Of a stretch of DNA of 5,368 nucleotides, positions 1 to 5,368 are shown piece by piece (within the stretch, counting starts at the first letter, position 1; the number at the start of each line of letters is the position of its first letter). The notes beneath the pieces are model-generated. The model saw only the letters and a list, made by a program, of their open reading frames with translations. It was not told where the DNA came from and did not search any database. Source of the stretch: Planctomycetaceae bacterium (GTDB taxonomy: Bacteria; Planctomycetota; Planctomycetia; Planctomycetales; Planctomycetaceae); NCBI GenBank assembly GCA_947479075.1, contig CANJZR010000298.1:1-5368 (forward strand). The letters run 5' to 3'. The position numbers were made by a program, and so were the translations under genes.

Positions 1-538
1 CGGGGAAGTGACTCAGCTGGCTATAGGGAAGGGCACTTTCTGGCTTGGTGGGGTCTTCGTGACCTGTGATCAGGGCGACGGCGGATGCATGGTCGCGGTG
101 CGTCAGCGAGATACCCGAGTACACAGCTGCGCCGGTGGCTGCTGTGATCCCGGGGACGACTTCAAAGGGGACGCCGGCCTGGGCCAGAGCCACCGCCTCT
201 TCGCTGCCGCGGCCGAAGATGAACGGGTCGCCGCCTTTGAGTCGGACGACGGTCTTGCCTTCTTTGGCAGCTGCGATCAGGCGCTGGTTGATCTCCGACT
301 GGTCAAGATGTCGGCTGCCGGGGCCACCGACTCGTGCGGTGCGTTCTGTGGTGGCACGTGTATGCTCCAGGAGTTGCGGATTCGCGAGGCCGTCGTAGAG
401 CACAAGGTCGGCCATCTGGAGGCACTCTCGCCCCCGCAGCGTGAGTAATCCCGGGTCGCCAGGCCCAGCCCCCACCAGGTAGACCACGCCACATTTTGTC
501 GTGGGAAGTGTATTCGATGATTGTGGCGCGTCGGTCAT
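1..538 (-). CDS. cobA: Uroporphyrinogen-III C-methyltransferase (SUMT), 3'-truncated by window edge
   Basis: This enzyme transfers two methyl groups from S-adenosylmethionine to uroporphyrinogen III, giving precorrin-2, the branch point to siroheme and cobalamin. It acts in the cytoplasm. The first 179 residues are visible on the minus strand in one uninterrupted frame. Family motifs appear in order: the glycine-rich SAM loop VGAGPGDPGLLT at residues 22-33, VRLKGGDPFIFGRG at 98-111, VPGITAATGAA at 128-138, SLTHRD at 144-149 and TGHE at 158-161. The ATG at 536-538 places about 16 residues before the core. An in-frame GTG lies 57 bases further upstream, and a stop lies beyond that at the AT-rich box, so the start is fairly well bounded. 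No Shine-Dalgarno sequence is visible. One oddity is that the usual VGKRxGxH segment reads VGGPGSRH (70-77). The C-terminus is outside the window, so a fusion to uroporphyrinogen-III synthase or a siroheme synthase domain cannot be excluded. Confidence 0.93.
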   Translation of the reverse strand, partial: MTDAPQSSNTLPTTKCGVVYLVGAGPGDPGLLTLRGRECLQMADLVLYDGLANPQLLEHTRATTERTARVGGPGSRHLDQSEINQRLIAAAKEGKTVVRLKGGDPFIFGRGSEEAVALAQAGVPFEVVPGITAATGAAVYSGISLTHRDHASAVALITGHEDPTKPESALPYSQLSHFP

Positions 539-570
539 GGGGCAAAGTTGATTGAGCGGCTGAAGAGCGG

Positions 571-603
571 CTCCGTACCGGCGAATCGAAAGCACGTACG
601 GAG
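571..603. repeat. 8-bp perfect inverted repeat upstream of the SUMT gene
   Basis: CTCCGTAC at 571-578 and its exact reverse complement GTACGGAG at 596-603 are separated by 17 bases. The repeat lies 33-65 bases upstream of the SUMT ATG. It could be an operator for a dimeric regulator, or a hairpin in the 5' leader if transcription of the minus-strand gene starts near the AT-rich box at 620-631. The function is inferred; only the symmetry is seen. Confidence 0.5.
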
Positions 604-619
604 ACCTGTGGGCGAGGCG

Positions 620-631
620 TTTATATTATCA
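620..631. promoter_or_regulatory. AT-rich box, candidate -10 region in the divergent intergenic space
   Basis: The stretch TTTATATTATCA stands out in otherwise GC-rich DNA between the divergent SUMT and aminotransferase genes. It offers near-consensus -10 hexamers on both strands: TATATT on plus and GATAAT on minus. No convincing -35 box lies at the right distance on either strand, so this is only a candidate promoter location. It lies about 85 bases from the SUMT start and about 140 bases from the aminotransferase start. Confidence 0.3.
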
Positions 632-638
632 ACCTCGC

Positions 639-649
639 GGCGATTCGCC
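639..649. repeat. 11-bp palindrome related to a motif 50 bp away
   Basis: GGCGATTCGCC is a perfect odd palindrome (GGCGA-T-TCGCC). The same nine-base core, GGCGAATCG, occurs in the opposite orientation at 580-588, inside the spacer of the inverted repeat at 571-603. The two copies flank the AT-rich box. They could be paired regulator sites, or chance in GC-rich DNA. Confidence 0.3.
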
Positions 650-767
650 TGAGTCGGGAGAGATCGGATCTAGGAAATTCAGCAGGGGGCGTTCGCTGGA
701 CAATCGCGAGCTGAACTGCCAAGTTTTACAGATCACAGATTCATCCCCGCAGCGAGCTGCCCGTCTC

Positions 768-1877
768 ATGAACCATCCCTGGATTGCTGACCGCATGCAC
801 AAGATCGACGCCTCGGGAATCCGGAAGGTGTTCGATCTCGCCGCGAACATGAAGAACCCGATCAACCTCAGCATCGGGCAACCCCATTTCGACACCCCGG
901 AGGTCATCAAAGAAGCGGCCAAGCACGCCATCGACAATGGCAAGAATGCCTATAGCCAGACGCAGGGGATCCGCTCGCTGATCGATAAGATTCAGACATC
1001 AGTCACCTCAGAGTACCAGCACCCCGACCGCAAGGTGTTTATCACCAGCGGGACGAGCGGGGCATTGATGCTGGCCCTGGAGTGTCTGGTCAATCCGGGC
1101 GATGAGGTCATTGCCTTTGACCCGTGGTTTGTGATGTACAAGCATCTGACGACGCTGGCGGGCGGGACGATCAAGGCGATCTCGACTTATCCCGACTTCA
1201 AAATCGACCTCGACAAGGTTCGTGATGCGATCACTCCGCGGACCAAGGTTATCCTCTTCAACAGCCCCGCGAATCCGACGGGACGGGTGGCGACCGAAGA
1301 GGAAATTCGCGGCCTGGCGGAACTCGCCAAAGAGAAGAATATCTGTCTGATCAGTGACGAGATCTACCGGGCCTTCTGCTATGACCGACCGTTTGTCAGC
1401 CCGGCCAAGTACAACGACCAGACGCTCGTGATCGACGGCTTCAGCAAGTCACACTCGATGACCGGCTGGCGTGTTGGCTGGTGCCACGGGCCGGAGTTTT
1501 TGATTCAGCAGATGGCGAAGCTGCAGCAGTTCACGTTCGTCTGTGCTCCGCATCCGTTCCAGTGGGCGGGAGCCGAAGCGTGGGATGTGGACGTGAGTGC
1601 CCATGTGGCTGACTACAAACGAAAGCGGGATCTCTTCGCCGCCGAGATCGGCAAGGATTACGAGATCATCGGGGCCGATGGGGCGTTTTACATGTTCATC
1701 AAGGCCCCCTGGGGCACGGCCACCGAGTTCGTGACCAAGGCGATCGAGAACGAGTTATTGATCATTCCCGGCAACGTCTTCAGTGCTCAGGATACGCACT
1801 TCCGCGTGTCGTATGCCGCCAAGGATGAGACGCTCCTGCGCGGGGCAGAGGTCCTGCGCAAGATTGCCAGGCGATAG
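768..1877 (+). CDS. Pyridoxal-phosphate-dependent aminotransferase, class I/II (fold type I)
   Basis: A complete 369-residue cytoplasmic aminotransferase of the aspartate aminotransferase superfamily, of typical length. Cofactor residues are easy to place: the phosphate-binding SGTSGAL at 94-100; NPTG at 169-172, where Asn169 should contact the PLP ring oxygen; DEIY at 197-200, with Asp197 pairing with the ring nitrogen; and the Schiff-base lysine Lys227 in FSKSHSMTGWRVGW. Arg346 in FRVSYA is the expected binder of the substrate alpha-carboxylate. The N-terminal segment RMHKIDASGIRKVFDLAA followed by INLSIGQPHFDTPE matches a subgroup often annotated as aspartate or aromatic aminotransferase, but the amino-acid donor cannot be read from sequence. 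The ATG at 768 fits the usual family N-terminus; there is no clear ribosome binding site. The gene is monocistronic here, divergent from the SUMT gene and convergent with the DUF1501 gene. Confidence 0.93.
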   Translation: MNHPWIADRMHKIDASGIRKVFDLAANMKNPINLSIGQPHFDTPEVIKEAAKHAIDNGKNAYSQTQGIRSLIDKIQTSVTSEYQHPDRKVFITSGTSGALMLALECLVNPGDEVIAFDPWFVMYKHLTTLAGGTIKAISTYPDFKIDLDKVRDAITPRTKVILFNSPANPTGRVATEEEIRGLAELAKEKNICLISDEIYRAFCYDRPFVSPAKYNDQTLVIDGFSKSHSMTGWRVGWCHGPEFLIQQMAKLQQFTFVCAPHPFQWAGAEAWDVDVSAHVADYKRKRDLFAAEIGKDYEIIGADGAFYMFIKAPWGTATEFVTKAIENELLIIPGNVFSAQDTHFRVSYAAKDETLLRGAEVLRKIARR

Positions 1878-1884
1878 GACGCAT

Positions 1885-1973
1885 ACTGGGGAGGGCGAAG
1901 CTCCTGCGGAGCCGTATTGACCAGGCGACATCCAATCGCGATAGCGGCTCAGCGGGAGCTTCGCCCTCCCAGT
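1885..1973. repeat. Long imperfect inverted repeat, REP/BIME-like, possible bidirectional terminator
   Basis: Two 33-base arms, 1885-1917 and 1941-1973, are reverse complements at 30 positions, with two mismatches and two single-base gaps; a 23-base loop separates them. The shared core is GGGCGAAGCTCC. Each arm also holds its own short hairpin: GCTCC-TGC-GGAGC at 1900-1912 and GCTC-AGCGG-GAGC at 1947-1959. Paired arms with nested hairpins are the architecture of REP pairs (BIMEs). The element fills the 109-bp gap between two convergent genes, so its transcript would fold strongly in either direction and could end both. No U-tract follows, so a simple intrinsic terminator is less certain. The repeat family assignment is inference. 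Confidence 0.8.
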
Positions 1974-1986
1974 CACAGACTCGCGT

Positions 1987-3366
1987 TTACCCACCGATAA
2001 TTTCATGAATCGGGTCGGGGCGATCGACCAGCGGCGTTGGCCGCCCAGCGAAGTCGAGGAAGGACTGCCCGGCATCGATCCCCAACTGGTGGTAGACGGT
2101 AGCAAGGATGTTCTGCGGCTCGAGCGGTCGTTCGATGGGGAACTCCGCCTTGCTGTTGGTGGCTCCCACGACCACGCCGCCCTTGATCCCGCCGCCGGCC
2201 ATCATGACGGAGATCGCATCGCCCCAGTGATCGCGGCCGGGGGTCGGATCATTCGGGAGCCCGTTGTTCATGCGTGGGGTACGACCAAACTCACCCATGA
2301 CGAGGACGAGCACGCGATCGAGCATCCCGCGTTCTTCGAGGTCATTGATCAACGTGGCGACGCAGTGGTCCATCGCCCGCATGTTCGAGCAGTGGCCTTC
2401 GAGGCTGCTGTGATGATCCCAGTGCGGCATGTCGACTGTCACGAATGGAACTCCGACTTCGACCAGACGCCGAGCCATGAGCGTGTAGCGAGCCCACGGG
2501 TTCTTGCCATATCGCTCGGCGACAGCTGGGTCTTCCTGGGTGAGATCGAAGGCCTTCACCGCATCCCCTCCGAACAGCATCGAGTAGGCTTGCTGGCGAT
2601 AGATATCGACCGAGTCCATCACCCCGCGCTGGTCGATTTCACGCTGCACGCGATCGAGCGATGTGAGCAGCGAACCACGCGAGCCAGCCCGATCCAGATC
2701 GATCGAAACTCCACTGCTGAAACACTTGGGCTTCGTGATCTCCACAGCTGAGGTGTGGTGCAGATACTTCGTCTCGGTATCGACATCGAACGGGTTGTAC
2801 GCGTTGCCGAGATACGCAGCTCCGTGGTATCCGGGGAAGATGTAAATGCTCTCGGCGGCGGGCAACCCAACATTCGCGGGCATGCCGGGCTTCCTCGGTC
2901 CGATGGCCTTCGCGACACAGGCCCCCAGCCCCGGATACTTGGACTGCTTGTTCGCAGACGTCGCACCGAACCGGCCCGTAAGCATCCAGTGCCCCGCGGC
3001 AAAGTGGTCACCGGTCCCGTGCTTGACCGAGCGGATGATCGCCAGCTTGTCGGCGATGGCAGCCTGCTTGGGCAGCGTTTCACAAAAGAATGTGCCGGGT
3101 AGCTTCGTCTCAATCGCCGTCTTGGGCCCGCGGTTTTCCAGCGGTGCCTCGGGCTTCGGGTCGTAGGACTCCAGCTGACTTGGCCCGCCATCCAACCAGA
3201 ACAGAATCACCGAACGATCAGTCTTCTTCGCTACACCCGCAGCTTGCAGCTGGAGCAAATCCGACATCGACAGGCCAGCTGCACCGAGAAAGCCTGCCTT
3301 GAGAGCCGACCGGCGGGAAAGTCCCTGGCAGTTACGGCTCGTCGAGCCCGATTGAATGTTCAGCAT
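1987..3366 (-). CDS. DUF1501 domain-containing protein, Tat-exported, sulfatase/alkaline phosphatase-like
   Basis: A complete 459-residue member of the DUF1501 family, which is abundant in planctomycetes and belongs to the alkaline phosphatase/sulfatase-like superfamily; no substrate is established. The N-terminus carries a twin-arginine leader, SRRSALKAGFLGAAGLSM (17-34, Arg18-Arg19), implying export of the folded protein. Landmarks in order are FWLDGGPSQLESYDPKP (56-72, the family's first acidic/Gly motif), HGTGDHFAAGHWMLTGR (116-132), PHWDHHSSLEGH (314-325), GEFGRTPRMN (358-367) and GRDHWGD (377-383), so the probable metal- or substrate-binding Asp/His residues are present. I chose the ATG at 3364-3366 because it puts the Tat motif at the usual distance and has GGAA seven bases upstream. 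The in-frame ATG at 3423 and TTG at 3429 would add 19-21 residues but have no ribosome binding site. No DUF1549/DUF1553 partner gene is adjacent. The neighbour upstream is a secreted small protein behind its own terminator. Confidence 0.92.
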   Translation of the reverse strand: MLNIQSGSTSRNCQGLSRRSALKAGFLGAAGLSMSDLLQLQAAGVAKKTDRSVILFWLDGGPSQLESYDPKPEAPLENRGPKTAIETKLPGTFFCETLPKQAAIADKLAIIRSVKHGTGDHFAAGHWMLTGRFGATSANKQSKYPGLGACVAKAIGPRKPGMPANVGLPAAESIYIFPGYHGAAYLGNAYNPFDVDTETKYLHHTSAVEITKPKCFSSGVSIDLDRAGSRGSLLTSLDRVQREIDQRGVMDSVDIYRQQAYSMLFGGDAVKAFDLTQEDPAVAERYGKNPWARYTLMARRLVEVGVPFVTVDMPHWDHHSSLEGHCSNMRAMDHCVATLINDLEERGMLDRVLVLVMGEFGRTPRMNNGLPNDPTPGRDHWGDAISVMMAGGGIKGGVVVGATNSKAEFPIERPLEPQNILATVYHQLGIDAGQSFLDFAGRPTPLVDRPDPIHEIIGG

Positions 3367-3373
3367 GGAGTGA

Positions 3374-3377
3374 TTCC
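3374..3377 (-). promoter_or_regulatory. Weak ribosome binding site supporting the DUF1501 start at 3366
   Basis: GGAA on the minus strand lies seven bases before the ATG at 3364-3366. It is weak, but the alternative in-frame starts at 3423 and 3429 have nothing comparable, so it helps decide the start. Confidence 0.35.
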
Positions 3378-3519
3378 GAGCGAGCCAATCCCCGAGACAA
3401 GGTCGCAGCACCTCATCATACATCGGCAAGTGGCTGTTCAGTGATCAATAATGGTGGATGCGTCCGGTAAAAAGCAAGGTGAAGTGGCCCGGAACGGTTG
3501 ATCGTGCCCCGCTACAACA

Positions 3520-3545
3520 ACAGCCCCCGAATCATCGAGGGCTGT
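3520..3545 (-). terminator. Hairpin terminator downstream of the Pro/Val/Tyr-rich gene
   Basis: ACAGCCCCCGA at 3520-3530 pairs with TCGAGGGCTGT at 3535-3545 across a four-base loop, giving an 11-bp stem with one internal mismatch. It starts about 30 bases after the stop codon of the minus-strand gene at 3576. On that strand it is followed by TGTTGTAG, a poor but T-containing run. The position and stem strength fit an intrinsic terminator that separates this gene from the DUF1501 gene. Confidence 0.6.
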
Positions 3546-3575
3546 CGTAGTCGATACTGTGATACCTCGCTGGAG

Positions 3576-4079
3576 TTACCAGCCGCGTACGCGAACAACA
3601 GAGTGGAATGGTCCGCTGCGGGCGTAGACATGCGGTCCACCCCAGGAGGAGTAGCGGTAGGTCGACGAAAACGGACCGACACGCAACGACTGATATGCGG
3701 CCGGTGCATAGATTGATTGAGCGACGACAACTGGAGCTGCTGCCACGTAAACCGGAGCGGGAGCGACATAGGTCGGCAAGGGTGTCACGGCGACGGGAAC
3801 CGGCTCATAACTCGCGTAGCTGATCGTGGGAGCAGGAGCCACGTAGGTCACGGGAGCGGTGTAAACCGACTGCACGACTGGAGTGTAAACCGGGCGGGCG
3901 ACAACAACGGGAACCGGGGAGTAATACGAAACGCCGACAGGAACCGGGGCCACGAAGACCGGCCGAACGACGGGAGCTGCGTATACCCCGTACGGCGAAT
4001 AGAAATACTGTGCGTGAGCCGCAGACGAGGTCATACCGACGACCAGTCCGAGGACGCTCCACAAAGCTGCTTTGAACAT
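3576..4079 (-). CDS. Small secreted Pro/Val/Tyr/Ala-rich protein of unknown function
   Basis: A complete 167-residue protein; I do not recognise a named family. Residues 1-23 form a clear Sec signal peptide: one Lys, a hydrophobic core ALWSVLGLVVGM and a probable signal peptidase I site AHA|Q. Residues 24-130 are low-complexity, built from irregular Val-Pro-Val, Val-Tyr and Ala-Pro units such as YVAPAPVYVAAAPVVV. The tail (131-167) is different in character, rich in Gly, Ser, Arg and aromatics, and contains two related segments, RVGPFSSTYR (133-142) and RSGPFHSVVR (154-163). The mature chain has no Cys, Asp, Asn or Lys and only one acidic residue (Glu92), so it is basic. The ATG has a good ribosome binding site (GGGAG, seven bases away). 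A cell-envelope or surface structural role is plausible for such composition but is only inference. Confidence 0.85.
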   Translation of the reverse strand: MFKAALWSVLGLVVGMTSSAAHAQYFYSPYGVYAAPVVRPVFVAPVPVGVSYYSPVPVVVARPVYTPVVQSVYTAPVTYVAPAPTISYASYEPVPVAVTPLPTYVAPAPVYVAAAPVVVAQSIYAPAAYQSLRVGPFSSTYRYSSWGGPHVYARSGPFHSVVRVRGW

Positions 4080-4086
4080 GTCAGGA

Positions 4087-4091
4087 CTCCC
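4087..4091 (-). promoter_or_regulatory. Ribosome binding site of the Pro/Val/Tyr-rich gene
   Basis: GGGAG on the minus strand is seven bases before the ATG at 4077-4079. It is the clearest Shine-Dalgarno sequence in the window and fixes the start of a low-complexity gene that could otherwise be doubted. Confidence 0.6.
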
Positions 4092-4178
4092 GTGTAGCCG
4101 TCATGCGGAAGGAGCCAAGTCAACCGGGCCAGCATGTCGCTGCCATCGAAGCCATAGACACTCGCTTAGCTTCTCGGA

Positions 4179-4199
4179 GACCTGCGCATTAGGCAGGTC
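4179..4199. repeat. 7-bp perfect hairpin between the kinase and the small secreted protein gene
   Basis: GACCTGC at 4179-4185 and GCAGGTC at 4193-4199 are perfect reverse complements with a seven-base loop. The hairpin is about 85 bases past the kinase stop codon and about 100 bases before the next minus-strand ATG. It lacks a following T-tract on the minus strand, so it may be a weak terminator, an operator or a leader structure. The rest of the 4080-4282 gap shows no convincing promoter. Confidence 0.45.
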
Positions 4200-4282
4200 A
4201 AGCATAATCGGCAAACTGCGCAAAGTCATCCGACTTGATGATTGCAGTGGCGAATTGGGTCGCGCTTGCACCAGTCACTGAC

Positions 4283-5368
4283 TTACTCCACTGGCCACAA
4301 CGTCCGAAACACGGTTCTTGCCGGAGTCGAGTGGACGCCCATTTGACCGCCGTGACCGGTCACGATTCGCCAGCACTTGGTCAGTCCAAAACCCAGGCCT
4401 CTCCCCGCATCGCGCCCGGAGAAAAAGGGATCAAACGCATGCGTGCGTTCGGCAGCTGTCAGCTCTGGTCCATTGTTACAGAAGTCGAGTTCGAGCCACC
4501 GGCGACCTTGCCAGGAACGAAGTCTGGTTCGAAGTCCAATCCGGCCTTTCTGCCCCGACCGCTGACCCACTGCGCGAATGGCATTACGCAACACTTCGAC
4601 ACACACGACCTGGAATTGGTCGGAGTCAACCATCACCGTGACCGCGGAAGGAGTCGATGCGCTGAGCTGCGCGGGCTCGATTTGGAGTTCGATGTCAGCC
4701 CGTTCGAGTTCGTCGGAAAACCGTCCCGTTACCGCATGAACCAGCGGCTCAATTTCGACCGATTGCCTTTTCGGAGCGGGAGGCCGGGCAAAGACCATCG
4801 TGTCGGAGATCATGTCCCGGATGCGGAGAGCCTGGCCTCCGATCGAGGTCAACCACCGACGCCGCTCCGGGTCAGTCTCCTGTCGCAGCAGCAACTGGGA
4901 TCGTCCCAGAATCGTCGCGAGAGGGTTGTTGATTTCGTGTCCCGCTCCCGCCGCGAACTCGGCGAGCGACTTCAGCTTGGCATCTCGCAGCTGTCGCTCA
5001 CGTGACGCTAGCCAACTCAGCAGGGTGCTAACCCACATCAGTTCGTCGTCAGAGGGGGCCGGGCGTTCTGATCCGATCCAGCAGATAGCTCCACAGGGGG
5101 AGATATTCGACTGGTCCGCACGAGTATCGTCTTCGCAGCTGGTGGCCGGAACGCTCGGCAGAAGTCGAACCTCGACCTCCTCGAAATCAGCCTCAGGGAA
5201 CGACCACGCCGCAAGGTCATTCACATCGGCCACTGCTCCATCGCACTCCCGCTGCCGGATGTCATAAAACCGCGATGTCCCCACGACACCCACAGCCACC
5301 ATCAGCGGTTCGGGCCACAACCCCAGTGCGAGTGAGCCGGATGTGCCTCCCTCCAGCAGAGACAACAA
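4283..5368 (-). CDS. Sensor histidine kinase, N-terminus beyond the window
   Basis: The last 361 residues of a two-component sensor kinase; residue numbers here count from the window edge. The dimerisation/phosphoacceptor helix contains FAAGAGHEINNPLATILGRS, with His144 as the expected phosphorylation site; this H-box resembles NtrB-type kinases. The ATP-binding domain follows: N-box EVLRNAIRAV (258-267, Asn262), G1 box FCNNGPEL (296-303), F-box AFDPFFSG (311-318) and G2 box GRGLGFGL (322-329), ending normally at residue 361. The region before the H-box (about 1-125) has no obvious transmembrane helix. Its last part, GAICWIGSERPAPSDDEL, followed by a helix, resembles the end of a GAF domain, so a cytoplasmic sensory domain is likely but uncertain. 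The TTG at the very edge is probably internal, not the start. No response regulator gene is visible, so the partner is unknown. Confidence 0.92.
   Translation of the reverse strand: MLSLLEGGTSGSLALGLWPEPLMVAVGVVGTSRFYDIRQRECDGAVADVNDLAAWSFPEADFEEVEVRLLPSVPATSCEDDTRADQSNISPCGAICWIGSERPAPSDDELMWVSTLLSWLASRERQLRDAKLKSLAEFAAGAGHEINNPLATILGRSQLLLRQETDPERRRWLTSIGGQALRIRDMISDTMVFARPPAPKRQSVEIEPLVHAVTGRFSDELERADIELQIEPAQLSASTPSAVTVMVDSDQFQVVCVEVLRNAIRAVGQRSGQKGRIGLRTRLRSWQGRRWLELDFCNNGPELTAAERTHAFDPFFSGRDAGRGLGFGLTKCWRIVTGHGGQMGVHSTPARTVFRTLWPVE

Noticed and set aside
8..448. A 146-codon plus-strand open frame and minus-strand off-frame copies at the left end
   Set aside because: The true frame here is the minus-strand SUMT, which shows all the family motifs; the others are out-of-frame readings of the same DNA.
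2005..2751. A 248-codon open frame on the plus strand opposite the DUF1501 gene
   Set aside because: Its translation has no recognisable motif, is rich in Arg, His and Asp as expected of an antisense shadow in GC-rich DNA, and it lies fully inside a well-supported gene.
3440..3480. A possible -35/-10 pair (TTGCTT and CATTAT, 18-bp spacing) upstream of the DUF1501 gene on the minus strand
   Set aside because: Only three and four of six bases match the consensus, which is not enough to call a promoter.
3660..4010. Repeated DNA words such as GGGAACCGG and GTAAACCG
   Set aside because: They encode the recurring Pro-Val-Pro and Pro-Val-Tyr units of the secreted protein in frame, with irregular spacing, so they are not a separate DNA repeat or CRISPR array.
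4459..4482. Loss of the first Asp of the kinase G1 box (NNGPE instead of DxGxG)
   Set aside because: Asn at this position is widespread among active histidine kinases, and the H, N, F and G2 boxes are intact, so it is not good evidence of a dead kinase.
4235..5005. A 256-codon open frame on the plus strand opposite the histidine kinase
   Set aside because: It is antisense to the conserved kinase core motifs and its translation shows no domain or signal peptide; it is a shadow of the kinase frame.

Overview
The window is a high-GC bacterial chromosomal segment of ordinary gene density, with five protein-coding genes and no RNA genes, CRISPR array or insertion sequence that I can see. The best guess for the host is a planctomycete. 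The strongest sign is the DUF1501 protein with a twin-arginine leader, a family greatly expanded in that phylum. A secreted Pro/Val/Tyr-rich small protein and weak or absent Shine-Dalgarno sequences at several starts fit the same picture. The phylum is inferred from gene content, not proven.

Layout, left to right. (1) Positions 1-538, minus strand: the N-terminal 179 residues of a uroporphyrinogen-III C-methyltransferase (siroheme/cobalamin pathway), whose 3' end lies beyond the left edge. (2) Positions 539-767: a divergent intergenic region with an AT-rich box, an 8-bp inverted repeat and a small palindrome. (3) Positions 768-1877, plus strand: a complete fold-type I PLP aminotransferase. 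(4) Positions 1878-1986: a convergent intergenic gap almost filled by a long imperfect inverted repeat (1885-1973). Each of its arms contains its own small hairpin, so it looks like a REP/BIME-type element that could also serve as a bidirectional terminator. (5) Positions 1987-3366, minus strand: a complete Tat-exported DUF1501 protein of the alkaline phosphatase/sulfatase-like group. (6) Positions 3367-3575: intergenic DNA with a good terminator hairpin for the next gene. (7) Positions 3576-4079, minus strand: a small secreted low-complexity protein with a conserved-looking, internally duplicated C-terminal tail. (8) Positions 4080-4282: intergenic DNA with a 7-bp hairpin. (9) Positions 4283-5368, minus strand: a sensor histidine kinase whose N-terminus lies beyond the right edge.

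The genes do not form an obvious pathway. The methyltransferase and aminotransferase are divergent, the aminotransferase and DUF1501 gene are convergent, and the three right-hand minus-strand genes are separated by gaps of 200 bp or so containing hairpins, so they are probably transcribed separately. I found no convincing undescribed multi-gene system. The items most worth a second look are the long inverted repeat at 1885-1973, the duplicated-tail secreted protein, and the DUF1501 gene standing without its usual cytochrome-domain partner.
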